This document shows positions 31,798 to 42,576 of a DNA stretch of 64,000 bases, piece after piece. The notes below the pieces were generated by a model. That model was not told the origin of the DNA. It did not search any database and was given only the letters and a program-made list of their open reading frames with translations. The position numbers were made by a program, and so were the translations under genes. The DNA lies in assembly GCA_030247855.1 (NCBI GenBank), contig JAPDRN010000007.1, positions 599,117 through 663,116 on the forward strand, in the 5' to 3' direction. The DNA is from Knufia peltigerae. Taxonomy: Eukaryota > Ascomycota > Eurotiomycetes > Chaetothyriales > Trichomeriaceae. Each line of letters opens with the position of its first letter. Position 1 is the first letter of the stretch.

Positions 31798-34700
31798 GCT
31801 GGGTACGGAGTACCTCGTACGGAGGAGAACAAAGTCCACGAGACATTTGCAACATGAGCTTCCCTATGTAATTGACCACCTCTCGCTTGGAGATTGTGTG
31901 GATGCCCTCAAGATCGACCAACTACATCAGTAGCCCGTAAGGAGGAAGTGTATCTCGGCCCATAGCTTTGGGCCTGCCGTCCTGATATATCGCAACATTG
32001 CCTGCCTGGTTTCAGCTTTTACCAATGTGGTTTGCGTGCTGATAAATACTGTGCGTGTTATTCTCTTGCAACGGGAAAGGGCTTGTCGGGAACACAAGAA
32101 GACTGCCGCCTCTGACGCGCTGCTAGTCACCCTCTGTCCCGCGTCATGTCTTAGATGTAGTACGAGGGCGAAGGCGCCGAGCTTTCGATGGCCGCAGTTA
32201 GAGTTCCCTCGTCGCATCGGTCCTTGAAGAATGCATGGAATTGAGTTCGCGGCGTCTGCCGTACATGGGGGAATTGTATGTCCGGGAAATTTTTCTCGTC
32301 CACGATACCTTTCCGGTGGCCGAGGGAGACCCTCCGCAGCGATGGGAATTGTCCATTATGTGGAGGGCAAAGTTCAACTACGTGAGGCAGGAGTCGAAGA
32401 CGGCTCGACGATATGCTTAACCACAGCTGTCAGAGGATAGCGCGTACCAGACTGTCGGTGCAAACGGCTTTTTTGGTGACGATGTCGTGCAGCTTCGTGG
32501 TGTCACCTTGCATCGAAGGGCAGGACCCAGTCTCTCCCGACAGGTTGTTTGGTTTCATGCATTGTCCTAATCAAGACATTCGATCCACGCACACGGTGAA
32601 AGGTGTGCCCTTGGAAAACGATACTTTCTAGTGAATGGCGATTCATGTTGCGAATACACTGGTGGGCAGGTTCAACGGGGTTGTAACGTGTCACAATACT
32701 ACCACAGCTCTGGTCTGAGACCGCAGTGCAGTGTCATCGTTTGCACTTTTGGCGCTCCTTGCCTTGTATGGTCTGGCAGCGTGATCGCCGATGTTGTCGT
32801 TGTACATCGAAGTGGTAACGGAGAGTAGAGTATCCCATTGGCCTGGCATACAGCCGAACAGCCAAACGAGAGGCTGGGAGTAGAAAAAATGCCGCAGCCG
32901 TTGGCATGTTTCGAATCAATCTTCAGCTGAGCCGAAAGACCAACACATTATTACGGAGAACCAGGGGTCAACTCTGACCTGGTTGAGCTTAGGCCCGCGA
33001 AGAATGAAACCTGGCGGCCCAGGGGAATGGTACACCGCACATTTTGGCTGGTTCCAAGAAGCTTCTAGCCCGGTATTTAGCCTCAATACCAATGCAGCAG
33101 GGGGCCACGCGTGCATGCGGCGTGGACGTAGGGGAACACCAGCCTTCCCACGGCACGACCCGCCGCGAGAGAGCGTCGACGGGTGTGATTGTTTTTCGCT
33201 GTTCAGCAAGGCAGTCCTCGCCAACATTTCATCACCCGCTTTTGAGATATGCATCCCTGGCTCCGTGCCTTGCTCACACCTCGGAACAAGCACATGAGCT
33301 TCCCCGTTGATCGAGATTAAGCCAATTTATACGTCGGTTGGCATTGCCGCCTGAGGTTGCCTGATATGGGAATGCATGTGTTTAGCGAGCTGATGTCGGT
33401 TCAATGACCCTTCGTCTCGATTACGGCTGACCGGCGCCATAATGATAGACACTGCACTCAGCCCCAAGGCTTCTCGCTGCGGATTCTGCTCTGAGCTGTC
33501 TTACATGCCGTAAAGGCTGCTTAGCACCTAATGTGTTTGACAGCCCCCTGAGTTTGTCTTTGCAGAGTTGGCCCATATCACAACAAGCCCGCAAAGAAGA
33601 TTATCGTCTCGGATCCTTTGGATCTCGTGCAGCTACTGTGTTGGTATCCAACATCTTTTCCGACTTCGACGATAGGGAGACGTCATAGCCACGTATGGGT
33701 CGACGGTAGAGTAGTGGAACAACCTTCCAATCGCAGCTATGGGTCACTCCTTACGGACCACCGTGTTTGTGTTTCGAAGAGCAGTATCGGTCCTCCCATA
33801 AGCAGAGTAGCACCTGTCTATTGATACTGGTCGGCAAAGTCTATTTGACGAAGGGCATTTGAAGCACTCGCCTGGTCTCTTGAGTAGTCGCTGTCTCCAC
33901 CGAACCCGCTCCTGGCTGAGTCCACCTGTGCTCCAAACTTTGCATAGTATCCCAAATTCAAAGGCGAGCTTTGAGCGAACCCTAGTGATGAATGTTGTGG
34001 AGATGGGACAGAACAATGTTCAATTGACAGTAGAGGAATGGGAACACCTCGAGAAGGAGAATCGGTTTCAAGGATACCTAGAAGTTGATGATGAGATTTA
34101 GGAAGAGGTTGGAGCAAGTTCTTCGTTCGGAATATAGCTCTGCTCCATCGAGTGTAGTAGGATGGGCCTACAGTACTGACGTTGTCCCGGTCATGTGCAG
34201 CAGCTGATCTGCTCGTGTACAGTATAAGATCCTTGTTCTGGCGGGCCGTCGCTTTTTGTCCAATTTCTCACATGGAGAATGACACAAATGGAACCGAATG
34301 CAAGTCGAACCATGCGTGGACATCTCACACCCTGGTCTCTTGGTCCAAGTTAGGCTCCTTAAGGGTGTAAACTTTTCTCGAAGGAATCATGGCGGTGGTT
34401 GCTTGATCCGGACAAGGGCATGGGTCTTACCCCTAGCAGCCCAGAGAACCTCCAATCAGGCCGGCATAGAGTAGTTTGCCTTGATTGCGACGTTCACAGT
34501 TTTCTCGAAACTGAATGCTTTGCGTGCTAACAGCCAGTGGCCTTTTAGCTGAAGTTTCTTGACATTCAAGGACCTGTCAATGCCAGACCCTGAATCTCTA
34601 GTCTCTCGGTTGTTCATGGGCGTGTTCGTGGCAAGTCTTGAGCCTCCCCCCATCCTCTCCGGACAGGTTCCCAATTCTTGGATACCTGTATGAGAGCCAG

Positions 34701-35304
34701 TCGCCTTTCTCATGGCTTGATTCGCGCCAAGCAGCATCATTAGAGCCTGTGAGGTGGTTGCAGACTGGTCCGGTTTATCCCTGACCCGCTCTATTTGATG
34801 GACACAGTATGGTCCCATACATCCGTGACCTTTGGCTTCAGCTGCAATTCTAACAGGCGCACACAGCCTGGTCTCGGCAACTAATCGCCCGCCTCTATGT
34901 AGAGCTGGAAATTCCATACTCTCTTCCATTCGTCTGCCAAAGCCCGCTTGCGATGCTCTGGGGTACTACTGCTTAGCAGAATGAACTTATTTGACCATAT
35001 CCCTTTTGCCACGTTGATATAATCCTGAGCATATGGCATACTTCAATGCAGCCCGGCCCATATCGTGAAGACGTCTGCTTTTCTTTCCTACAGCGGTTGC
35101 TTTGTTGGGCTGTACTCCGCCCTGATGACGCCTCCGCCAACAGTAGGGGCTGCCCGTAAATTACTTTCACCTATGAGAGTCTCCATCGCCATCTGGCAGT
35201 CCTCCACACTTGCGAAGAAAGATAGATCCTTCATCCTGGCTTCAATAACATCGTGCAAGACTCGTTCTTGCGTGGCGTGAAAGAAGCACCGTCGATTCTC
35301 AACC

Positions 35305-36686
35305 ATGGCTGCGAGGTCAGAAATCACGATTCTCCTTTTGACTGCTCCCTGCTTATAGAAGCCACAGTAACACAGGTGACGAAGATTTCGATCGGAAGCT
35401 TACCTATTGTGATCGAGAATATCAAGAGCACTCGCTGCGTTATGAGATCTACCAGGTCCCGATCGATTCTGTAAGCCGAGAATTCCAGACTGTGGAGGCC
35501 GAGGCAGCAACTGAGGTGCGCAGGAAGAAGAAACCAGGCTGCTCGAGCAGCATGAGATGCTCAAGTTGATCTACAGCGATTGGAACAACGGGCTTTATGC
35601 GCCAATCGTCGGAGACCCCGAAGTAATCCTTGACTGTGGGTTTGGGACCGGTACTTGGGCGTACGACATGGCAGAGTATGATCCGAACTGCATGGTAAGT
35701 CACAGTCGCTCGCCTGGTACCCAGAGTCTGAATTTTCTTTTCTCTCTTCAGGTTACCGCCATTGATATATGCCCACTCCTGGCGCCATCAGATCAGTTGG
35801 AAAACATTGATTTCCAGGTACAGAGTCTCGTAGGGACCGTCCTAGGGAGATTCGTTGGCAGACCATCCATTTGGAATGTTTGGATCGACCGGGAACGACC
35901 TATCCTGCCCCTATAGTGTCAGTGCAGAATGAGGGAGGCTAATCGATTTGGTAGATCGCTGATCTAAACCACCGTTTAGACTGCGCCGAAGCAGAGACCT
36001 TTGACCTGATACATTCCCGCTTCGTTTCCAGTGGGATTTCTGCAACACGCTGGCCCAACTACTTCCGCGACATGCATCGGTGAGAGCGTCGAAAAAGCCA
36101 CATTCGAACAGTATCCCTGACTTCGGAGTATAGCCTTCTCAAGAGAGGTGGTTGGGTGCAGATAACTGAATGGGACCTTTTCTTCCGTTCGGACTCTGGC
36201 AATAGCGATGCCTTGCAAGCCCTTAATGAATGGACTAGGCTTTATACTCAAGCCTTGGGCTCATCGGCACGTCCGGAAGGCAGGAAGAGATCTCGTGTTG
36301 TTCAGGACTGTGAAGCCTGGATGCGCATGGCTGGTTTTGTCAACGTTAGCACCGACGTTCGGGATGTTCCCACGTGTGCATGGCCACAGGGTGCGCACTC
36401 TTCCTCGAAGTCTTTTTGCTTTCATCCAACTGATAAAGAACTTGGCACAACAGACGCACACAATCGAAGCATAGGCGAAGCCAACCTGACCAACATGAAA
36501 GGCCTAATACATTCGCTGGCCTTGTATCCTGTCACGAGTCGTCAGATTCGTGAAATTGAAGGTTTCCACGAGCTGATCGAAGCAGCATATGCCGAATTGA
36601 GCGATGTTGGAGCGAAACCATACATTAGACTGTACGAAATCGGAGTCTCGCCGGTCACCCTGTCCCTGCTAACTTTTGGATGCTAG
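35305..36686 (+). CDS. SAM-dependent methyltransferase, fungal Methyltransf_23 / LaeA-like type
   Basis: Class I methyltransferase of the expanded fungal LaeA-like family, often tied to secondary metabolism. Proposed exons: 35305-35315, 35359-35470, 35524-35694, 35752-35817, 35955-36079, 36134-36390 and 36454-36686, giving 324 residues. Introns are 43, 53, 57, 137, 54 and 63 nt. The SAM-binding motif I is EVILDCGFGTGTWAYDMAEY (from residue 74), followed after a splice by VTAIDICPLLAPSDQ. FDLIHSRFVSSGISATRWPN and LLKRGGWVQITEWDLFF are the next family blocks, and NLTNMKGLIHSLALYPVTSR is near the C-terminus. The first exon (11 nt, donor GTCAGA) is the weakest part. The last intron is a multiple of three and lacks a stop, so its removal rests on restoring PQDAHNRSIGEAN. 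Confidence 0.78.
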
Positions 36687-38397
36687 TCACACAACCTTTG
36701 GAAGGAAACGGTGAACAAGTGGCAGAAAATATTGTCGACTTCCAACTTGTCTAAATGCCTGAGGTTGAAAGGTCGATCCCAGCGGCCAAGCAATCATGAC
36801 GGCACGAATCTCGAGTGATGACGCTACAACACTCCAGAGTTCAAACCCTGACATTCCGTCCAGGGGTACGGGGTCTATGCTGGGGGCTGGGACAGGGATG
36901 TTCCTGCCGTGTGGAAGGCAACATTCGGTGGCTGACAACGCTTACCGGAGGTCGTAGACGTGCGGCTCGCAGTCTAGATCGACCCTCCAGGCATCGTAGG
37001 CGCGCACAAGGCGACAGCCACAGAGCAATATGCCGGCCCCCGGAATTTCGATCGTGCAGAACACAAGTAGTGACGGCTATGGGAGGCCTGGGCCCGGTCA
37101 GATGCGTCTTTCTGCACGAATTTCATCATCAGAGTAGCCGGTGACTGTGCAAGTCACTGCGTACTTGGTAGATCACGGGCCAAAACAACCACAGCTTCGC
37201 GCCGAAGGGTAGAAAAGTTTATCGTCTCTTGCGAGCAGGCAGGACAATGACAATCTGTGCTCAGGAGCCTAGATAGAGAGCGTTGAGTAATCGACTTCGA
37301 CCTTAGGTTCCAATAGTTCTGTCTGTATGCACTATGCAGGGCCAATAACTCGATCGTAGACTCATTACTCAACGATTGTAATACCTGAGCTTGAGTGGCG
37401 CCTTGTGACAATTAGAAGACAAGATGAGAGGACATTCTGAGCAGGTTGTAAGTATTTGATGGGCTTCTGTCTGCTGTTAGGCTCCTTTGCCAACTTTCAT
37501 CGCCATCGCGAGGGAGTGTCTGAACTTTCAAGCTTGCTCTGTATCCCTGCGATAAAGCTGTCCAAGGGTTCATGCATGGCATCATTTGGCAAAATACTTT
37601 TTTTCCTCTCTAGGCACCAGTTACTCGTGTCAGCGGGATTCAAGGGAAATGAGTTATAGGAAATAGCAGGTGCTTGTCAACAACACTAAGCGAGGCCTCT
37701 GGCACTATTTACCGCCTCACTTTGGATCTCTTTGCTGATGACTACTGCGATGTTGCTTAATTCCATAGCCCTCTCTTGCCGCTCTACTACACAGAAGATA
37801 CTATTTGTACTGTGGCACGGCTTACGGCTCGTTTGTCAATATGTCGTGAGCCCTAGGAGATCCCCCCGTACGCGTTTCGGGTAGAAAAAAAGCTTACCAA
37901 CAACATTTAGGCGTGGTCTACCTACAGTGGGAGCTTCAAAAGACATTAGATATCTATATATTACCTCTCTGCTCTACAGCACGCTCTTTGTCATGTTGAT
38001 CGTATAGAAGCCGTTCACGATTGGCAGCGAATGAGAGATACCCAGTGGGCTGTGTTTGAGATCTCTATATGCCGTCAGCCTGAGCGTGACTGTGAAGACT
38101 TTGGTATTCAGCTCCATCGTCTTCGACACATCTCTTGTGCTGCCATCAACTTCACCAAAGACAGAAGCACAGTATGCTAGATCCGGGGCGATAGTGGCTG
38201 GTGGAGGAAGAAGTTGAAGCTCGGACGCCGCTGAATGGAGAAACAGTGTCTCCGTCTTGGCGTTGCGTCCCCACCGCAAAAAAGTTTCTCCGCATACGTT
38301 CATTTATTTTTCATCGACGAGAACCAAGATAGGCACAGCATTGCAGAATTGTTAGTGACTGCACCCTTGCTTGTATGCCTGCGGAGCCTACGAAATA
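36687..38397. other. Intergenic, methyltransferase to KRR1
   Basis: 1.7 kb with no supportable coding frame. It holds the methyltransferase 3' UTR and the KRR1 promoter. One ACGCGT lies at 37870-37875. No repeat or RNA gene is recognised. Confidence 0.5.
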
Positions 38398-39512
38398 ATG
38401 CCTTCGACGCACAAGAGAGACAAACCCTGGGACACAGACGACATAGACAAGTGGAAGGTCAGCATGCGACTCCCCACCCTCACATGTGCCAACACCTAAC
38501 ACCCCGAACAGATCGATGACTTTAAGCCAGAAGACAATGTCGGTGGTACTTTTGCAGAAGAGTCTTCCTTCGTTTGCCTTTTTCCCAAGTATCGCGAACT
38601 CTACCTAAAACAAGCCTGGCCCCTTGTCACGAAAGCACTAGAGAAAAGAGGAATTGCATGTACACTCGATTTAGTCGAAGGCAAAATGGAAGTGCGAACG
38701 ACCCGGAAGACATTTGATCCTGCTGCCATACTGGACGCAAGAGACCTTATCAAGCTGCTTGCACGGAGCGTTCCAGCGCCACAGGTAACCCAATCGACCA
38801 CATGTTGCCCTTGGCGTGGTTCACTAACGGTGTGCAGGCGATTAAGATTCTCCAAGACGATACCGCCTGTGACGTGATCAAGATACGGAATCTCGTGCGA
38901 AACAAGGAAAGATTTGTGAAGCGACGGCAGCGACTTCTTGGACCCAATGGTTCTACGCTCAAGGCTCTCGAACTCCTCACAAGCACTTACATCCTGGTGC
39001 AAGGCAACACGGTCAGTGCCATGGGTGGTTACAAGGGGCTCAAGGAAGTCAGAAGAGTGGTCGAAGACTGCATGAACAACATTCATCCCATATACCATGT
39101 CAAAGAACTCATGATCAAAAGGGAATTGGCCAAGGATCCCACTCTCAAAACCGAAAGCTGGGACAGGTTTCTGCCACAATTCAAGAAGAAGACGTTGAGT
39201 AGAAGACGAACGCCCTATAAGCTTACCGACAAGACAGCCAAGGTCTACACTCCCTTCCCGCCACCGCAAGAGAAGAGCAAGATCGACCTCCAGATTGAGA
39301 GTGGCGAATACTTCCTCGCAAAGCAGGCCAAGGAACGCGCGAAGGAGCAAGAGAGGAGGGAACGACAGAAGGAGAAGAATGAAGAAAAGCAACGCCAACG
39401 AGAACAGGCCTTTGTGGCTCCGAAGGAGGACCTCCCAGAGAAAGCGAAGAAGAGGAAATCGTCTGCTGATAGAGAGGTCCACAAAACGAAGAAGGCGAAA
39501 ACAGCTGTATGA
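38398..39512 (+). CDS. KRR1: KRR1 small-subunit processome component
   Basis: KH-domain nucleolar protein required for 18S rRNA maturation and 40S assembly. Exons 38398-38457, 38512-38784 and 38838-39512 (introns 54 and 53 nt) give 335 residues; yeast Krr1 is 316. The N-terminus MPSTHKRDKPWDTDDIDKWK is typical, then FVCLFPKYRELYLKQAWP and VKALEKRGI-like core. The KH region contains RRQRLLGPNGSTLKALELLT around residue 146 and VSAMGGYKGLKEVRRVVEDC. The highly charged C-terminal tail (KQAKERAKEQERRERQKEKN) and terminal lysine-rich stretch fit the family. Donor of intron 1 is GTCAGC, a rarer variant; the join restores WKIDDFKPEDN. Confidence 0.95.
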
Positions 39513-41112
39513 GCGATGCAAAAATTCACCTTTGCATCATTAAGCGCGACCACAGCGAGCAAATCCCGACCCACGTACACTTTCGACCGCTGACCGCCGG
39601 CCATGACTAGTATCTTCATTGAAGCAGAAGCACTCGGGCCAGTTCATGCTACTGTCGAGACTCGAGCGGAACGGTGAGCCTGTCAGCTGCTATGAGCTTT
39701 CAGCATCCCCATCGTCCGAATTTCCGGAAACCTGGAGTTCTCCCTGATGCATTGCGTACAGCCAGTGATCAAGAAGGGGTTTGCCTGACGAACAGAATGC
39801 GAGGCACCGCGCTCGGAGCAGAGGACGCCAAAACAAGATCCTAGTAATCAGTCGGATCTGCTCGAGTCTCGATGGAGATCCGAAACTCCAATCCGCAAAC
39901 CCGTCACCGAGTATCGCACTTGTATGGCGTTGGCCCCCTTCCGCAATCCTTTTGCAAAGGTCGCCCCAGCCTGATTTACGCCTAGATCATGTTAGAACAT
40001 GGATCTCCTTGGCGTATGACCCATAAAACACCCAGGTACAGGCAGTCGACTGCAGCCAGCCCTACCGTCTGCCGCTGATGGAGCTTCACCTTTTTCGGTT
40101 TGCCTCTACTTCAGGCACGTCTATTCGGTCCCTGGGCGTGGTGGAGTGACGCGACAATGAAGACAAAGTGTATGTCGGACACTCAATGACAGTGTCTCCT
40201 GCGAGCAGAGAAGGTCTAGACCTGTACATGATGTCAATTGGGGAGGATCGGTATTTGCTCCGCTTACCCACGTCGGGGGAGAGACGGGGCTGACGGCGAG
40301 CAAACAAATACGATTATGCAATCCATGATACAACAAATGGACAATTCAATTAGCGACGTGCATGCCAATACGACGAGGACCAAGGTCATTCTGCAATGGG
40401 CTACTGCTTCTTCTGTTTGATTGGGTCTCTGCGGCGAAACCCCCTTGCAAAACCAAAAGCCGCACAAACTCTCGAGGAGAATAATTTCTCCGTTCCGGGC
40501 CTCCACATTGGCTTTTTCCAGCCATGTCCAGACCAAGCACACAACCCACCAGTACACCACCAATGGATCATGCTCGCTCCAATTGACTGAGCGGAGAAGC
40601 GTCTTCTCGGCGAAACGAGCCTCACTGGCTGCCCCTTATATCACTAGCATTCGAAGCGTCAAGCTTTCTCTCCATTGGCTGAAACTCCTCTTCCACGAGC
40701 CTTTTCGCTCAAACTCTTTGCATACTCAAACTTTTGAATCTCTGCTTGACATCTGTGAAATGCTCGCAACAGCTGACTTTATGACCAGGGATGAGCTTCA
40801 GCAACCCGTCGTGATAGGCTCACCCGCTTCTTGGCCCCCGGTAGATGGACTTGCTTGAGAAGATGGCGGGATCGTGTCCAACAACAAATAAGTGCCTCGT
40901 GACAAGGTCTATAAAGAGTAGCCATGGCCCTCGTCAATTGTAAGAAGGATCCCTCATCATCCTCTTCAGGTGAAACAATTCTCGAGACACCTTTCTCCAC
41001 GTCGCGACGAGTATCTTCTCTGTACGAACGGAGTATATAAGCGACCGAACTTCTCAACAGGTGGAACCTTCCTCTCCGGTCTGTACGACATACGTAGACG
41101 GCAAAACCCACC
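39513..41112. other. Intergenic, KRR1 to FucP-like transporter
   Basis: 1.6 kb with no supportable gene. It must contain the transporter promoter; a TATATAA lies at 41034-41040 next to a partial TACGGAGTA (AACGGAGTA). The long leader suggests a regulated promoter. Confidence 0.5.
41034..41040 (+). promoter_or_regulatory. TATA box of FucP-like transporter gene
   Basis: TATATAA 73 bp upstream of ATG 41113, a spacing suited to a short 5' leader. Position and consensus are the only evidence. Confidence 0.55.
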
Positions 41113-42576
41113 ATGGATCATCAGCACCACGACGACGTGATCACCGAGCGCCAGGCGTCCAACGCCGACGCCATCGCCAACCAGAAGCGTAAGAGCGCGG
41201 TGAACCAGGGCCTCACGGGCGCCTCCGCCCTCACGGTCCGACAGTCCATCTTCCCCGTGGCGCTGGTCACGCTCCTGTTCTTCCTCTGGGGGTTCGCCTA
41301 CGGGCTGCTCGACGTCCTCAACGCAAAGTTCCAGACCTCGCTCAACATCACGGCGGCCAAGGCCGGGGGCCTCCAGGGGTCGTACTTCGGCGCCTACTTC
41401 ATCGGGCCCCTGACGTACTCGGGCTGGATCGTCCGGCGGTTCGGCTACCGGGTCACCTTCATGACGGGCCTCTGCATCTACGGGGTCGGCGCCCTGATGT
41501 TCTGGCCGTCGGCGGTCTACAAGTCCTTCGGCGGCTTCTGCGGCAGCCTGTTCATCGTCGGCAGCGGGCTCTCGACCCTGGAGACGTCGGCCAACCCCTA
41601 CATCGCGACCTGCGGGCCCCCGCGGCTCTCCGAGTTCCGCCTCGAGCTCTCCCAGTCCTTCCAGGCCGTGGGGTCGGTCGTCGCCCCCCTCCTGGCCTCC
41701 CGGGTCTTCTTCAAGGACACCCACTCCACCGACCTCTCCCACGTCCAGTGGACCTACGTCGGCATCGCCGCCTTCGTCTTCCTCCTGGCCGTCGTCTTCT
41801 TCTTCACCCCCCTCCCCGAGGTCACGGACGCGGACATGGCCCTCCAGGCGGAGCAGTGCGCCGACCTGACCGGGTACGAGGAGAAGCCGCTCCGCCGGCA
41901 GTACAAGCTGTTCTTCGGCGTCGCCGCCCAGTTCACCTACGTCGGGGCCCAGGTCGCCGTCGCCTCCCAGTTCATCAGGTACGCCCAGGAGTCGGCCGGC
42001 ATCAGCGAGTCGGCCGCCTCGGACCGCTACGCCATCGGCCAGGCCCTCTTCGCCATCGGCCGCTTCGCCGCCGCCGGCCTGTTCATGTTCGTCAAGCCCC
42101 GCCTGGTGCTCCTGGTGTTCATGACCATGATCATGGTGTTCATGGCCTGCGCCATGGGCGTCCAGGGGGAAGGGGGGGTCGCCGTCCTCTCCCTGGTGCT
42201 CTTTTTCGAGTCGTGCATCTTCCCGACCATCTTCACCCTGAGCATCCGAGGTCTGGGTCGTCATACGAAGAGGGGGTCCTCCTGGATCGTGGCGGCCGTT
42301 TCGGGCGGAGCTCTTTTCCCGGCCCTGACCGGCTTGGCGGCCGACAATCTCGGCTCCTACCACCTGGCCATGTGCGTTCCGCTGTGTGGCTTCTTCGTCA
42401 GCTTCGTCTACCCCATCTACTTGAACACCCTGTGCAGGAAGGAGTTGGACGGTTTCCGTGAGACCAAGATCGGATACGTCGACGAAAGGCGCGGGACCAT
42501 CATCGGTGATGTGAATGACATTCAGACCTTCGAGGCCATGGCCAAGAGACAATCGGTGAATGTGGAAAAGGTGTAG
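41113..42576 (+). CDS. MFS sugar transporter, L-fucose permease (FucP/FHS) type
   Basis: Single-exon 12-helix major facilitator of 487 residues. It resembles the bacterial L-fucose:H+ symporter family and its fungal relatives. The first helix reads FPVALVTLLFFLWGFAYGLL, followed by NAKFQTSLNITAAKAGGLQG and SYFGAYFIGPL, the FHS-family signature. GLSTLETSANPYIATCGPP (around residue 155) is another family hallmark and RRFGYRVTFMTGL is the cytoplasmic motif-A loop. Third codon positions are almost entirely C or G from 41113 to about 42240, then become mixed. One consequence is an unbroken 528-codon frame on the opposite strand, judged spurious. Substrate is likely a hexose or deoxyhexose, by family only. 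Confidence 0.92.
   Translation: MDHQHHDDVITERQASNADAIANQKRKSAVNQGLTGASALTVRQSIFPVALVTLLFFLWGFAYGLLDVLNAKFQTSLNITAAKAGGLQGSYFGAYFIGPLTYSGWIVRRFGYRVTFMTGLCIYGVGALMFWPSAVYKSFGGFCGSLFIVGSGLSTLETSANPYIATCGPPRLSEFRLELSQSFQAVGSVVAPLLASRVFFKDTHSTDLSHVQWTYVGIAAFVFLLAVVFFFTPLPEVTDADMALQAEQCADLTGYEEKPLRRQYKLFFGVAAQFTYVGAQVAVASQFIRYAQESAGISESAASDRYAIGQALFAIGRFAAAGLFMFVKPRLVLLVFMTMIMVFMACAMGVQGEGGVAVLSLVLFFESCIFPTIFTLSIRGLGRHTKRGSSWIVAAVSGGALFPALTGLAADNLGSYHLAMCVPLCGFFVSFVYPIYLNTLCRKELDGFRETKIGYVDERRGTIIGDVNDIQTFEAMAKRQSVNVEKV

Larger units (their letters stand above)
29385..35304. other. 5.9 kb gene desert
   Basis: No frame longer than 157 codons and none with recognisable domain, signal or codon signature. 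Contents seen: the promoter of the secreted protein (TATATAAA at 29566-29573), (GTT)n near 29494, seven bases-perfect or overlapping elements of TACGGAGTA type between 30251 and 31812, TACCTAGGTA palindromes near 29907 and 30571, and a 22 bp CRE palindrome at 31776-31797. The composition is not AT-rich, so strong RIP decay is unlikely. A minus-strand 157-codon frame (34456-34929) was examined and not accepted. Confidence 0.5.

Noticed and set aside
34456..34929. 157-codon minus-strand frame in the gene desert
   Set aside because: It begins with ATG but has no recognisable domain, hydrophobic pattern or codon bias, and the length is within what chance allows at this GC content.
38601..39521. 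306-codon minus-strand frame opposite KRR1
   Set aside because: It lies antisense to the three confirmed KRR1 exons; the sense protein has clear family motifs and the antisense product is a Leu/Phe/Ser-rich shadow.
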